In this document: piece by piece, positions 16,934 through 25,837 of the stretch
Numbering within the stretch: the stretch's first letter is position 1
Layout of the letters: each line of letters begins with the position of its first letter
Origin: Gammaproteobacteria bacterium 50_400_T64
GTDB taxonomy: Bacteria; Pseudomonadota; Gammaproteobacteria; Pseudomonadales; Porticoccaceae
Assembly: GCA_002162755.1 (NCBI GenBank)
Contig: MAAS01000029.1
Coordinates: 35,025 to 99,024 of the forward strand
Direction: 5' to 3'
Length of the DNA: 64,000 bases
Program-made: the position numbers and the translations under genes
The notes under the pieces: generated by a model
What the model was told of the DNA's origin: nothing
The model's input: only the letters and a program-made list of their open reading frames with translations
The model's database searches: none

Positions 16934-18451
16934 ATGACCGTCATCCGTCAGCAAGACTTAATTCAAGGTGTGGCCGATGCGCTGCAGTTTATTTCCTACT
17001 ATCACCCGGTCGACTTTATTAAGGCTGTGGACGAGGCTTATCAGCGCGAGGAATCCCAGGCAGCGAAAGATGCGATGGCGCAAATCCTGGTTAATTCCCG
17101 CATGTGTGCCATGGGGCATCGCCCGATTTGTCAGGATACCGGCATCGTTACGGTGTTTTTGAAAGTCGGCATGAATGTGCAGTGGCAGAGTGAAATGAAT
17201 GTCACCGACATGGTGAATGAGGGCGTGCGTCAGGCCTATATGAATCCCGACAACATTTTGCGCGCTTCTATTCTCGATGACCCCGATGGTGCTCGCAAGA
17301 ATACCGGCGACAATACCCCGGCGGTTATCCATTATGAAATCGTTGCTGGTGACAAGGTTGAAGTCTATGTCGCGGCAAAAGGCGGCGGCTCAGAGGCCAA
17401 GGCCAAATTTGCAATGCTTAACCCTTCTGACTCCGTTGTCGACTGGGTACTGGAGCAAGTGCCGAAGATGGGTGCTGGCTGGTGCCCACCCGGTATGCTC
17501 GGTATTGGCATTGGTGGTACGGCTGAAAAAGCGATGTTGTTGGCGAAAGAGGTGTTGCTCGATCCGATTGATATTCATGAATTAGAAGCTCGCGGTGCTG
17601 AAAATCGTAGCGAAGAACTGCGCCTGGAATTGATGAAAAAGGTGAATGCGCTGGGTATCGGTGCTCAGGGTCTCGGTGGTTTGACAACCGTGCTTGATGT
17701 CAAAGTAAAGGACTACCCAACCCATGCGGCTAACAAAGCCGTGGCGATGATTCCCAATTGCGCAGCAACACGACACACCCATTTTACGCTGGATGGCAGT
17801 GGGCCTGCAGCGTTGACGCCGCCTAATATTGACGACTGGCCCGATATTGCCTGGGAAGTCGGCGACAGTGTACGTCGGGTTAATCTTGATGAGGTTACGC
17901 CGGAATCGATTCAAGAGTGGCAGAGTGGCGAGACTGTACTGCTCTCGGGCAAATTGCTGACCGGCCGCGATGCCGCCCACAAAAAAATTACCGACATGCT
18001 AGCCAATGGTGAAGCCTTGCCGGTCGACTTTACCCATCGCTTTATTTACTACGTCGGCCCGGTTGATCCCGTCGATGACGAGGTGGTTGGTCCAGCAGGC
18101 CCGACTACTGCGACGAGAATGGATAAGTTCACTCGCACTATGCTTGAAGAAACCGGCCTTATCGGCATGGTGGGTAAGGCCGAGCGGGGTGGTCTTGCCA
18201 TCGATGCGATTCGCGATAATAAAGCGGTGTATTTAATGGCCGTTGGTGGCGCAGCTTATTTGGTGTCGAAAGCGATTACAGCTGCGAAGGTAGTCGCTTT
18301 CCCCGAGTTGGGTATGGAAGCTATTTATGAGTTTGAAGTCGTTGATATGCCGGTGACGGTGGCGGTTGATAGCAAAGGTGACTCCGTGCATCGCAGCGGT
18401 CCTGCGCAGTGGCAGGCGATTATTGAGCAGAGGACGATTGATATATCTTAA
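16934..18451 (+). CDS. fumA: Fumarate hydratase, class I (iron-sulfur)
   Basis: Interconverts fumarate and malate in the TCA cycle, using an oxygen-sensitive 4Fe-4S cluster. The 505-residue length suits the fused alpha/beta form (FumA/FumB). Candidate cluster cysteines lie in MGHRPICQDTG (near C63), in GAGWCPPGMLG and in PNCAATRHTHF. The C-terminal beta domain has the GPTTATRMDKF and AVGGAAYLVSKAI blocks. The ATG at 16934 follows AGCGAGAATTT, a modest site. The specific symbol fumA versus fumB cannot be decided by sequence alone. Confidence 0.95.
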   Translation: MTVIRQQDLIQGVADALQFISYYHPVDFIKAVDEAYQREESQAAKDAMAQILVNSRMCAMGHRPICQDTGIVTVFLKVGMNVQWQSEMNVTDMVNEGVRQAYMNPDNILRASILDDPDGARKNTGDNTPAVIHYEIVAGDKVEVYVAAKGGGSEAKAKFAMLNPSDSVVDWVLEQVPKMGAGWCPPGMLGIGIGGTAEKAMLLAKEVLLDPIDIHELEARGAENRSEELRLELMKKVNALGIGAQGLGGLTTVLDVKVKDYPTHAANKAVAMIPNCAATRHTHFTLDGSGPAALTPPNIDDWPDIAWEVGDSVRRVNLDEVTPESIQEWQSGETVLLSGKLLTGRDAAHKKITDMLANGEALPVDFTHRFIYYVGPVDPVDDEVVGPAGPTTATRMDKFTRTMLEETGLIGMVGKAERGGLAIDAIRDNKAVYLMAVGGAAYLVSKAITAAKVVAFPELGMEAIYEFEVVDMPVTVAVDSKGDSVHRSGPAQWQAIIEQRTIDIS

Positions 18452-18509
18452 AGAGGATCGTTTGGCTTGGCTTATAATGCTAACTGCCGCAAGAATATGA
18501 GACAATGTC

Positions 18510-18561
18510 GGCACGATTTGTGGCTTGAGTTCTTGAATTTTAGAATTTTTAGGATTGTGCC
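18510..18561 (+). promoter_or_regulatory. Long-range stem in the ompA-like 5' leader
   Basis: GGCACGAT (18510-18517) can pair with ATTGTGCC (18554-18561) with one G-U pair, just upstream of the porin gene. A perfect TATAAT lies at 18473-18478, without a convincing -35. Structured leaders are known on ompA mRNAs. Confidence 0.35.
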
Positions 18562-18594
18562 ACTGGATTTTATTTTACAAATGAGGGGATGGAA

Positions 18595-19578
18595 ATGGCT
18601 AGATTCAGTGCTATAGGGATAGCAGGAGCCACGTTGCTGGCTTCAACATTAACAGTAAATGTCAGTGCGAACGAAGGTTTGTATTTGGGTGGCTCTGTCA
18701 CCGGATATTATCTGGATAGTGAGCGCTTTGTTGGTGGTGGCGATGAAGCTTATGTCGGTGGTTTAAATCTGGGTTACCGCTTTTCTGATCGCTGGGCTTT
18801 GGAAGCCGGTGTTGGTACTGAAATTGGTGGCAATGCGATGGACACAGCCAGGATAGATGCCCTTTATTATTTAAATGAAGGCACTAAAGGCTGGCGGCCC
18901 TATCTTGTTGGTGGGTATGCATACTATGACTTGAATGACAGTGATTACAACTTTAGTGAAGTGAATCAGGAATACACTGAGCAAGTATCACTCGGTTTTG
19001 GCTTGTCAAAAATGTTAGATCGCCAGTGGGAATTCCGTTCAGATATACGTGGTCTTCATAAAGTGAGTGATTCTCAGGATGGTGTTGACGACCTTGCGCT
19101 GAATTTTGCGGTGAACTATTATTTCAATCCACCTAAGCCTGTCGCGGTGGTTGAGCCAACACCCGAGCCGGTAGCGCCACCGCCCCCTCCGGCTCCCGCA
19201 GAAGAGCCTGAAGTTCGTACAATCACTGTGCGCCTGAATGTTGAGTTTGAATTCGATAAAGCTGTTGTTCGCGCCATTTATGGTGATGAGCTGGAAGCCA
19301 TCGCTAATGCGATGAAAGCCCACGGTGATATTGATCTGGTTCTTGAGGGACACACGGATTCAGCGGGTTCTGATGACTATAACCAGAGCCTTTCAGAGCG
19401 TCGTGTAATAGCCGTTGAAGCCAAATTGGCTGAAATGTATGGCCTTGATCCTGCACGTGTTTCAACAGTAGGTTACGGCGAAGCACGGCCTATTGCTGAT
19501 AACAGCACGAAAGAGGGTCGGGCACGTAACCGTCGCGTAATTGGTGAACTCTCTTATTCAGAAGTGTTCGGCGATTAA
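18595..19578 (+). CDS. OmpA family outer membrane protein
   Basis: Outer-membrane protein with an N-terminal beta-barrel and a periplasmic peptidoglycan-binding domain. A signal peptide ends near VSA-NEG (about residue 25). Alternating aromatic strands follow to residue 180, then a Pro/Val-rich linker (PEPVAPPPPPAPAEEPE), then the OmpA domain with NVEFEFDKAVVR, VLEGHTDSAGSDDYNQSLSERR and the GEARPIADN...GRARNRRV end; the Asp and Arg of this block bind diaminopimelate in the family. I prefer the ATG at 18595 because GAGGGG ends directly against the ATG of 18589. A terminator follows. Confidence 0.94.
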   Translation: MARFSAIGIAGATLLASTLTVNVSANEGLYLGGSVTGYYLDSERFVGGGDEAYVGGLNLGYRFSDRWALEAGVGTEIGGNAMDTARIDALYYLNEGTKGWRPYLVGGYAYYDLNDSDYNFSEVNQEYTEQVSLGFGLSKMLDRQWEFRSDIRGLHKVSDSQDGVDDLALNFAVNYYFNPPKPVAVVEPTPEPVAPPPPPAPAEEPEVRTITVRLNVEFEFDKAVVRAIYGDELEAIANAMKAHGDIDLVLEGHTDSAGSDDYNQSLSERRVIAVEAKLAEMYGLDPARVSTVGYGEARPIADNSTKEGRARNRRVIGELSYSEVFGD

Positions 19579-19594
19579 TTGTGCGTGATGATTG

Positions 19595-19623
19595 AAAATA
19601 GCGCCTTAGGGCGCTATTTTTTT
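19595..19623 (+). terminator. Intrinsic terminator
   Basis: AAAATAGCGCC and GGGCGCTATTTT form a stem around a TTA loop, continued by T residues, after the OmpA-family gene. Confidence 0.92.
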
Positions 19624-19745
19624 GCCCGCTGTTTTTTATGCGCCTATATACCTATGCTAGCGTCCTCCCTTGGGTGGGATTTAATGAGGCTTGTCCGTTG
19701 GGCCTTTTCTCAAGATAGGAAATCGGCGATAAGGCCCCTGAAAGA

Positions 19746-21185
19746 ATGAAACCGACTCTATACTGGCACGACTACGAAACCACTGGTGTTGATCCCACAC
19801 GAGATCGCCCGGTGCAATTTGCCGGTCTGCGCACCGATGAAGACCTCAATATTATTGGCGAACCCCTGGTGCAGTATTGTCAGCTTGCCGACGATTGTCT
19901 GCCCCATCCCCAAGCCTGCTTGATTACCGGCATTACGCCGCAAAAGGCACGGGACGAAGGTGTCCCCGAGCCGCAATTTATCGCAGCGATTCACCGTGAA
20001 TTATCCCAGCCGGGTACTTGCGGTGTTGGCTACAATAGCCTGCGTTTCGACGATGAAGTCACACGTTTCACCCTGTATCGCAATTTTTACGACCCTTATG
20101 AACGGGAGTGGAAGCAGGGTAACTCTCGCTGGGACATTATCGATATGCTGCGCCTGACCCGCGCCCTGCGCCCCGAGGGCATTGTCTGGCCCAATAAGCC
20201 CGATGGCTCTCCCAGCTTTCGACTTGAAGAACTGACCGCCGCTAACAATATTGAACACGCCGCTGCTCACGATGCGCTGTCGGATGTCACCGCGACCATC
20301 GCCATGGCGCGCCTGGTGAAAGAAAAACAGCCACGCCTTTATGACTATGTTTACAGTCATCGCCTTAAGCATAAGGCGGCAGGTCTGGTGGATAGGGTGT
20401 CGCGTAAACCCTTTCTTCACGTGTCGTCGCGCTTGCCTCGAGAGAATGGCTACACGGCAATGATGATGCCCCTCGCCCCGCATCCAACAAATAAAAATGC
20501 CGTGATTAGCGTTAACTTAATGGCCGATCCTGAGCCTTTGTTGAACCTCACCGCGGAGCAGATTGGTGAGCGCCTTTTTACGGCGACGCCAGATTTGCCC
20601 GAAGGTGTAGAGCGCGTGGCGCTAAAAGGCATTCACCTGAATCGTTGCCCGGTTATCGCCACACCCAAGTTGCTCGACAAGCCTACGGCTGAACGCCTGG
20701 GTATTGATCTCGATCGTTGTTATCGGCACTGGCAAACACTCTGCGCTGCTGATCTCGGTGACAAAATTGCAGCCATTTTTGCCGCGCCGGATTACCCTGA
20801 AATAGAAGACCCCGAACAGGCTTTGTACCAGGGCTTTTTACCCAATGATGACAAAGCCCTACTGACGCATATTCGCCGTACGCCCGTTGAAAGTCTCGGT
20901 GATGAGTCCCTGTTGTTCCGTGATGAGCGCTATAATGGCCTGCTCTTTAATTATCGTGCCCGCTATGCCAATGGAACGCTTACCAGTGCCGAGCGCAAGG
21001 CCTGGAAGCAGATGAAACAAGCGCGTTTGATCGACGGCGAAGAGGGCTATTTGAGTATGGCCGCCTATTTTGAAGAGCTTGATACACTGGAAAAAGCGCA
21101 CAATCTTGAGCCGCAAAAGGTTGAAGTGCTTAAAGCGTTACGGGCCTGGGGCAAGCAGCTGGTGATCGAGTTGGCTAAATCATAG
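19746..21185 (+). CDS. sbcB: Exodeoxyribonuclease I
   Basis: Processive 3'-5' single-strand DNA exonuclease of recombination and mismatch repair, 479 residues, the usual length. The DEDD nuclease motifs are visible: D9 and E11 in WHDYETTGVDP, the GYNSLRFDDE block near residue 97-106, and AHDALSDVTAT near 175-185. The SH3-like and C-terminal helical regions follow. The start ATG at 19746 has GAAAGA before it. A weak inverted repeat (GGGCCTT at 19700, AAGGCCC at 19731) lies in the leader. Confidence 0.96.
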   Translation: MKPTLYWHDYETTGVDPTRDRPVQFAGLRTDEDLNIIGEPLVQYCQLADDCLPHPQACLITGITPQKARDEGVPEPQFIAAIHRELSQPGTCGVGYNSLRFDDEVTRFTLYRNFYDPYEREWKQGNSRWDIIDMLRLTRALRPEGIVWPNKPDGSPSFRLEELTAANNIEHAAAHDALSDVTATIAMARLVKEKQPRLYDYVYSHRLKHKAAGLVDRVSRKPFLHVSSRLPRENGYTAMMMPLAPHPTNKNAVISVNLMADPEPLLNLTAEQIGERLFTATPDLPEGVERVALKGIHLNRCPVIATPKLLDKPTAERLGIDLDRCYRHWQTLCAADLGDKIAAIFAAPDYPEIEDPEQALYQGFLPNDDKALLTHIRRTPVESLGDESLLFRDERYNGLLFNYRARYANGTLTSAERKAWKQMKQARLIDGEEGYLSMAAYFEELDTLEKAHNLEPQKVEVLKALRAWGKQLVIELAKS

Positions 21186-21251
21186 CGATACTTAATTAGA
21201 GTCTCCTTAAGTCAGAACGGCGTACTGAATGTGCCGTCGCGACACAATAAA

Positions 21252-21302
21252 CTTTTACACGGGCTGTACTTTTACACAGTCTGTACTTTTATACAGGATA
21301 AG
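21252..21302 (+). repeat. Three tandem 17-bp repeats upstream of pyrB
   Basis: Three contiguous 17-bp units start at 21252, 21269 and 21286. The first two differ by three bases (CTTTTACACGGGCTGTA and CTTTTACACAGTCTGTA); the third keeps CTTTTATACAG before diverging. They end within 10 nt of the chosen pyrB start, so they lie in the promoter or leader and could be regulatory. Confidence 0.6.
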
Positions 21303-21309
21303 CGAAAGC

Positions 21310-22329
21310 GTGAATTTTACCGGTGCACACATCCTTTCTATTGAGCAGTTTGAGCGGGCTGATATCGAGGTGCTTTTTAGTACGGCCGACAATATGGAGC
21401 CTTACGCCCAGCGCCGTCGCATCACGCGGGTGCTGGAAGGTGCCATTCTCGGCAATATGTTTTTTGAGGCCAGTACCCGTACGCGCATTAGTTTTGGTTC
21501 GGCTTTTAATTTACTGGGGGGGGATGTGCGAGAGTCCGTTGGCATGGATAGCTCTTCGTTAATCAAAGGTGAATCTTTGCAGGATACGGCCCGGGTGCTC
21601 TCTGGCTTTAGCGATGTGATTTGCATGCGCCACCCCGAAGCAGGTTCGGTGGCTCAGTTTGCGGCGGCGAGTCGGGTGCCGGTGATGAATGGCGGTGACG
21701 GTAGCAATGAGCACCCCAGCCAGGCGCTGCTCGACCTGTATACCATCGCTAAAGAATTACAAGGCTTGGGGCGCAGTATTGATGGTCTGCGCATCGCCAT
21801 GGTGGGTGACCTCAAACACGGCCGCACAGTACACTCCTTGTGCAAATTATTATCACTCTACAATAATATTCAGGTCACGCTGGTGTCCCCCACCGAGCTG
21901 GCAATGCCAGAACAGTATGTGGAAGGTTTGCGTCAAGCGGGCCATCAGGTCAGCGTGACAGATCAACTGGAGGGGAGTATCTCCAGCGTCGATATCGTTT
22001 ATTCAACGCGTATTCAGGAAGAGCGCTTTAGCGATCGAGAGCAGGCCGATTTGTACCGGGGCCGCTTTCGTCTCAACCAGGCCATTTACACTGAGCACTG
22101 CGAACCCAATACCGTGATTATGCATCCCTTGCCACGGGACTCTCGGGTCGAGGCCAATGAGCTTGATGTCGATTTAGATAATAATCCCAATCTGGCCATT
22201 TTCCGCCAGGCCGATAACGGTTTACTGGTGCGCATGGCGCTATTTGCACTGGTGCTCGACGTTGCGCACTTGGTCGACCGGCACGCCAAAGATGTGCCTT
22301 GGCATAATTCTCGGGATTTGGCCAAGTGA
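21310..22329 (+). CDS. pyrB: Aspartate carbamoyltransferase catalytic chain
   Basis: Transfers a carbamoyl group to aspartate in pyrimidine synthesis. The GTG at 21310 gives 339 residues; the carbamoyl-phosphate loop STRTR (in FFEASTRTRISF), the MRHPEAGS segment, EHPSQALLDLYT and the late MHPLPRDSRVE are all typical. GTG was chosen because AGGA lies about 10 nt upstream and the 27 earlier in-frame residues are repeat-derived and unlike the family. No regulatory pyrI gene is adjacent. The last 4 bases overlap the next gene's start, so the acyltransferase is probably translationally coupled. Confidence 0.93.
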   Translation: MNFTGAHILSIEQFERADIEVLFSTADNMEPYAQRRRITRVLEGAILGNMFFEASTRTRISFGSAFNLLGGDVRESVGMDSSSLIKGESLQDTARVLSGFSDVICMRHPEAGSVAQFAAASRVPVMNGGDGSNEHPSQALLDLYTIAKELQGLGRSIDGLRIAMVGDLKHGRTVHSLCKLLSLYNNIQVTLVSPTELAMPEQYVEGLRQAGHQVSVTDQLEGSISSVDIVYSTRIQEERFSDREQADLYRGRFRLNQAIYTEHCEPNTVIMHPLPRDSRVEANELDVDLDNNPNLAIFRQADNGLLVRMALFALVLDVAHLVDRHAKDVPWHNSRDLAK

Positions 22330-23525
22330 GCGAGCAAGGATTGGCAGCACCAACAGATGAGAAGGTAAAAGCTATCGAGGCTTCTCATTTCGATGATATT
22401 CGACCCTACAATGACGACGAGTTTGAAGAAGTATTCACCCGTCTGCTAGGAGAGAGGGAGTTCGTCGACACCCTGGCAAGCATGAAGTTTTCACGGCTGT
22501 CCCGCTGGGTGCCTTGGCTTTTACGCCCGCTGATTCGAGCCACCATGAAACGTGCATTTGCTGACGTGACCAGTGTGGGTGATTTTCAGGCACTGATGGA
22601 CGTGCAATTACGAAAATTGCTGACGCGAGATAATAGCCAGTTCACTGTCAGGGGGATCGAAAAACTTGACCCCAGGCAGTCATATTTATTTATTAGCAAT
22701 CATCGCGACATTGCTATGGACCCGTCCCTGACAATTCTTGCTCTTCATCAGAAAGGGCTGGATTCGCTGCGTATTGCCATCGGCGATAATTTGCTGACCA
22801 AGCCCTTCGTTTCTGACTTAATGCGTTTGAATAAAAGTTTTATTGTGCGCCGTTCCGTCGTGGGTCGTCGCGAGAAGCTGGCAGCCCTTAAACACTTATC
22901 AGCTTATATTCGTTTTTCACTACAGGAAGAGCAGCAGTCTATCTGGATTGCTCAGCGTGAAGGCCGCGCCAAAGATGGCCTCGACGGTACCGAAACGGCG
23001 TTGCTGAAAATGCTCGCGCTGTGTAAAAGTAAAAGCCAGAGTTTCGGCGAGCTAATACAAGGCCTCAATGTGGTGCCGGTATCGCTGTCCTATGAATGGG
23101 ACCCCTGCGACGGGGCAAAAGCAAAAGAACTTTATGCTCTACAAAACGACGGTGCTTACGAAAAAGCCGAGCACGAAGATTTTGCCAGTATTTACCGGGG
23201 CATCGTTGGCAATAAAGGCCATATTTATGTCACCTTTGGTGACTTACTCAGCGAGCCTTTTGAAGATGCCGCGAGTTTGGCGGCTGAAATTGATCGTCAA
23301 ATTGTCGGTAACTACCGCCTGCAAGCGACCCACTGGATCGCCTATGAGCGTTTGCACGGCTTGTCTGAACAAGCTGAGCAAGTAAAGCAAAGTCTTGATG
23401 CGGATTGGCAAGCAGTTGCTCAGACCTTTGACGAAAGACTGGCGGCGGTTCCCGAGGAACACCGCGAGACTCTACTTGCCGCTTACGCCAACCCAGTGGT
23501 GCAATTTTTACAGTGCAGTGCCTAG
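22326..23525 (+). CDS. PlsC-type 1-acylglycerol-3-phosphate acyltransferase family protein
   Basis: Acyltransferase-family protein of 399 residues, likely acting in phospholipid acylation at the membrane. The catalytic histidine is H126 in SNHRDIAMD with D132, but the spacing is H-x5-D instead of the usual H-x4-D. A substrate-binding IWIAQREGRAKDG segment (the EGxR-like block) lies near residue 203. No strong transmembrane helix is visible beyond a hydrophobic WVPWLLRPLI near the N-terminus. The GTG start overlaps the pyrB stop by 4 nt. Confidence 0.85.
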   Translation: MSEQGLAAPTDEKVKAIEASHFDDIRPYNDDEFEEVFTRLLGEREFVDTLASMKFSRLSRWVPWLLRPLIRATMKRAFADVTSVGDFQALMDVQLRKLLTRDNSQFTVRGIEKLDPRQSYLFISNHRDIAMDPSLTILALHQKGLDSLRIAIGDNLLTKPFVSDLMRLNKSFIVRRSVVGRREKLAALKHLSAYIRFSLQEEQQSIWIAQREGRAKDGLDGTETALLKMLALCKSKSQSFGELIQGLNVVPVSLSYEWDPCDGAKAKELYALQNDGAYEKAEHEDFASIYRGIVGNKGHIYVTFGDLLSEPFEDAASLAAEIDRQIVGNYRLQATHWIAYERLHGLSEQAEQVKQSLDADWQAVAQTFDERLAAVPEEHRETLLAAYANPVVQFLQCSA

Positions 23526-23594
23526 CGGCCAGTCCGTATTCGCCTTCCATTATTTATAAGCCAGTCGTTAATAACCGTAGCGAGATAAGCCCCC

Positions 23595-25799
23595 ATTTCA
23601 TTATCTGAGAAAGACAAAGCCACCATTCAAACAGCGTACCGCGACTTTCTGGCGGCGCGTTCGTTGCGCCCTCGGCTGGGCCAGCGGCAGATGATTGGTC
23701 ATATCGCCTCCTTTCTTGGCGCTATTGAGCGTGATGATGAAGGCTTACGTGTGTCCGACAATAATGTCATCGCCATTGAAGCGGGCACCGGCACGGGTAA
23801 AACCGTCGCTTATTTATTGTCAGTGCTATCGCTGGCGAAGTCGGCCGGTAAAAAGGTGGTTGTCGCTACCGGCACCGTGGCCCTACAGGGGCAGCTCTTA
23901 GATCGTGATATTCCCGATGTCATGGCCGCGACCGGCTGGGACTATAAATTGGCATTGGCCAAAGGGCGAGGTCGCTACCTCTGTCCGCTGCGCCTACAAC
24001 AGTGTACTGAAACGGCCAAAGCGCAGGATGCCGGGCTTTTCCTGTTTGAAGATGAACTGGCTTTTCAGCCCGACCGACAAAGTGGTGAAACCCTACAGGC
24101 AATGGATGAGGCCTTGCAGACAGGTAGTTGGGATGGTGATCGAGATGCCTGGCCCGACGCCGTGCCCGCCCAAACCTGGCAGGCTTTAACGGTCGATCGC
24201 AATCAGTGTGCCGGTCGGCGCTGTCGGCTGATTTCAGAGTGCTGCTTTTTTCAGGCGCGTGAATCCCTTGAAGGGGCTGATTGCATTGTCGCCAACCATG
24301 ATTTAGTAATGGCTGATCTGGCACTGGGGGGCGGGGCGATACTCTCGGCACCCGAAGATACCATTTATATTTTTGACGAAGCCCACCGATTGGGCAATAC
24401 GGCACTCAATCACTTTGCCAGCCAATGTCGTTTAAATGCGACGACCCAATGGCTGGAGCAAATGCAAAAAACCTTGAAAGCGATGGCGACACCTTTTGCG
24501 GAAATGCCCGATATTATTAACCGGGGTGCCGAGCTGGGCGAAATTTCTCTGCTGGCCCGCCAGCTCTTGCATCAGGCTACGCCTCTGTTTCAAAGCACAC
24601 TGGAAAACAGTGAAAGCAAGCAGGGTTACGGCCAGGGTTTTGGGAATAGTCAGGTGCAGTATCGCTACCCCGAGGGGCGTGTTGACGAAGCTTGCCGCTC
24701 CTTGAGCGAAGACTTAACCGCTGTCTTTGTACGCTTGAGTGGCCGTATGGAAAACCTCCACAGCGTGCTGGAAGAGGCCTTGGAAAATGCCCACCAGCCC
24801 GTGCCCCGGGTCGATATTGAACAGTATTTTCAGGTCGCCGGGCAATGGCTGGGCCGAGCCAGTGGGGCGACTGAACTGTGGTCGGCCATGTCTTATCCCG
24901 ACCCTGAAGGCCAGCCACCCATGGCGCGCTGGCTAACCCACGAAGACAACGGTGATATTCGTTTGTCGGTTAGCCCAATATCGGCGGGACTACGTCTCTA
25001 CGAATTGCTTTGGCAACGTTGTTATGGGGCGGTTACGACATCGGCCACGCTGCGGGTACTCGGCGATTTTGAGCGTTTTAAAAGTGATAGTGGTATGGCG
25101 CCCCAAACCCAGTGTGAAGTAGTGGCCGGTGCTTTCGACTACGCCAATGCGGGCTTGTTAGTGGTGCCTGATATCGGCGCTGAAGCCAGTGACGCCCGCG
25201 CTCACACACAGGCCTTGATCGAATATTTACCCGATTTACTGTATCCCGACTCGTTAACGCAATTGGGAGCGGAATCGGCGGAGAAGAATGAGAAATCCTC
25301 TAACGGTGGCGTGCTGGTGCTTTTTGCCTCGCGCCGTCAGATGGAGGAGTTGGTCGATGCACTGGCCACTGACCTACCCTGGCAGCTACTGGTGCAGGGT
25401 GAGTTAAGTACCGCTGAAATTGTTAGCCGCCATCGGGCTACGATTGACGGGGGCGAGCGCAGTATTATTTTTGGCCTCGCCAGTTTCGCCGAGGGCATGG
25501 ATTTACCCGGCGCCTACTGCGAACACGTGATTATCGCCAAGCTACCCTTTGCCGTGCCGGATGATCCGCTGCAGGCAGCGCTGGCAGAATGGGTAGAAAG
25601 CAAAGGGGGTAATGCTTTTCGGGAAATCACCCTGCCCGACGCTGCGCTGCGTTTGATACAGGCCTGTGGGCGTTTATTGCGCCATGAAAGTGATCGGGGG
25701 CGGGTGACGATTTTAGACCGGCGACTGGTGACGAAAAGCTATGGCCGTCAGCTGCTGGCTTCACTGCCGCCTTTTAAGCAGGTTATTGAAGGGGTTTAA
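23595..25799 (+). CDS. DinG/YoaA-family iron-sulfur DNA helicase
   Basis: XPD-like superfamily 2 helicase that unwinds damaged or recombining DNA. It has Walker A EAGTGTGKT, four cluster cysteines (YLCP, NQC, RRC and ECCFF around residues 135-215) for the 4Fe-4S domain, a DEAH box in IFDEAHRLG, and the late GRLLRHESDRG block. The frame is open from 23589. The segment LSEKDKATIQTAYRDFLAARSLRPRLGQRQM reads as authentic N-terminus, but the only upstream starts are ATT (23595, 23625) and CTG; the TTG at 23664 would remove it. The start given here is therefore an inference. YoaA rather than DinG is plausible. Confidence 0.9.
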   Translation: MSLSEKDKATIQTAYRDFLAARSLRPRLGQRQMIGHIASFLGAIERDDEGLRVSDNNVIAIEAGTGTGKTVAYLLSVLSLAKSAGKKVVVATGTVALQGQLLDRDIPDVMAATGWDYKLALAKGRGRYLCPLRLQQCTETAKAQDAGLFLFEDELAFQPDRQSGETLQAMDEALQTGSWDGDRDAWPDAVPAQTWQALTVDRNQCAGRRCRLISECCFFQARESLEGADCIVANHDLVMADLALGGGAILSAPEDTIYIFDEAHRLGNTALNHFASQCRLNATTQWLEQMQKTLKAMATPFAEMPDIINRGAELGEISLLARQLLHQATPLFQSTLENSESKQGYGQGFGNSQVQYRYPEGRVDEACRSLSEDLTAVFVRLSGRMENLHSVLEEALENAHQPVPRVDIEQYFQVAGQWLGRASGATELWSAMSYPDPEGQPPMARWLTHEDNGDIRLSVSPISAGLRLYELLWQRCYGAVTTSATLRVLGDFERFKSDSGMAPQTQCEVVAGAFDYANAGLLVVPDIGAEASDARAHTQALIEYLPDLLYPDSLTQLGAESAEKNEKSSNGGVLVLFASRRQMEELVDALATDLPWQLLVQGELSTAEIVSRHRATIDGGERSIIFGLASFAEGMDLPGAYCEHVIIAKLPFAVPDDPLQAALAEWVESKGGNAFREITLPDAALRLIQACGRLLRHESDRGRVTILDRRLVTKSYGRQLLASLPPFKQVIEGV

Positions 25800-25837
25800 A
25801 AGCCTTCGAGCCGGCGGGTTTAAATCCCTAGTTTGTA

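Noticed and set aside
21252..21302. CRISPR-like array at pyrB
   Set aside because: Units are 17 bp and directly contiguous, without spacers; the same holds for the repeats at 61640 and 63885.
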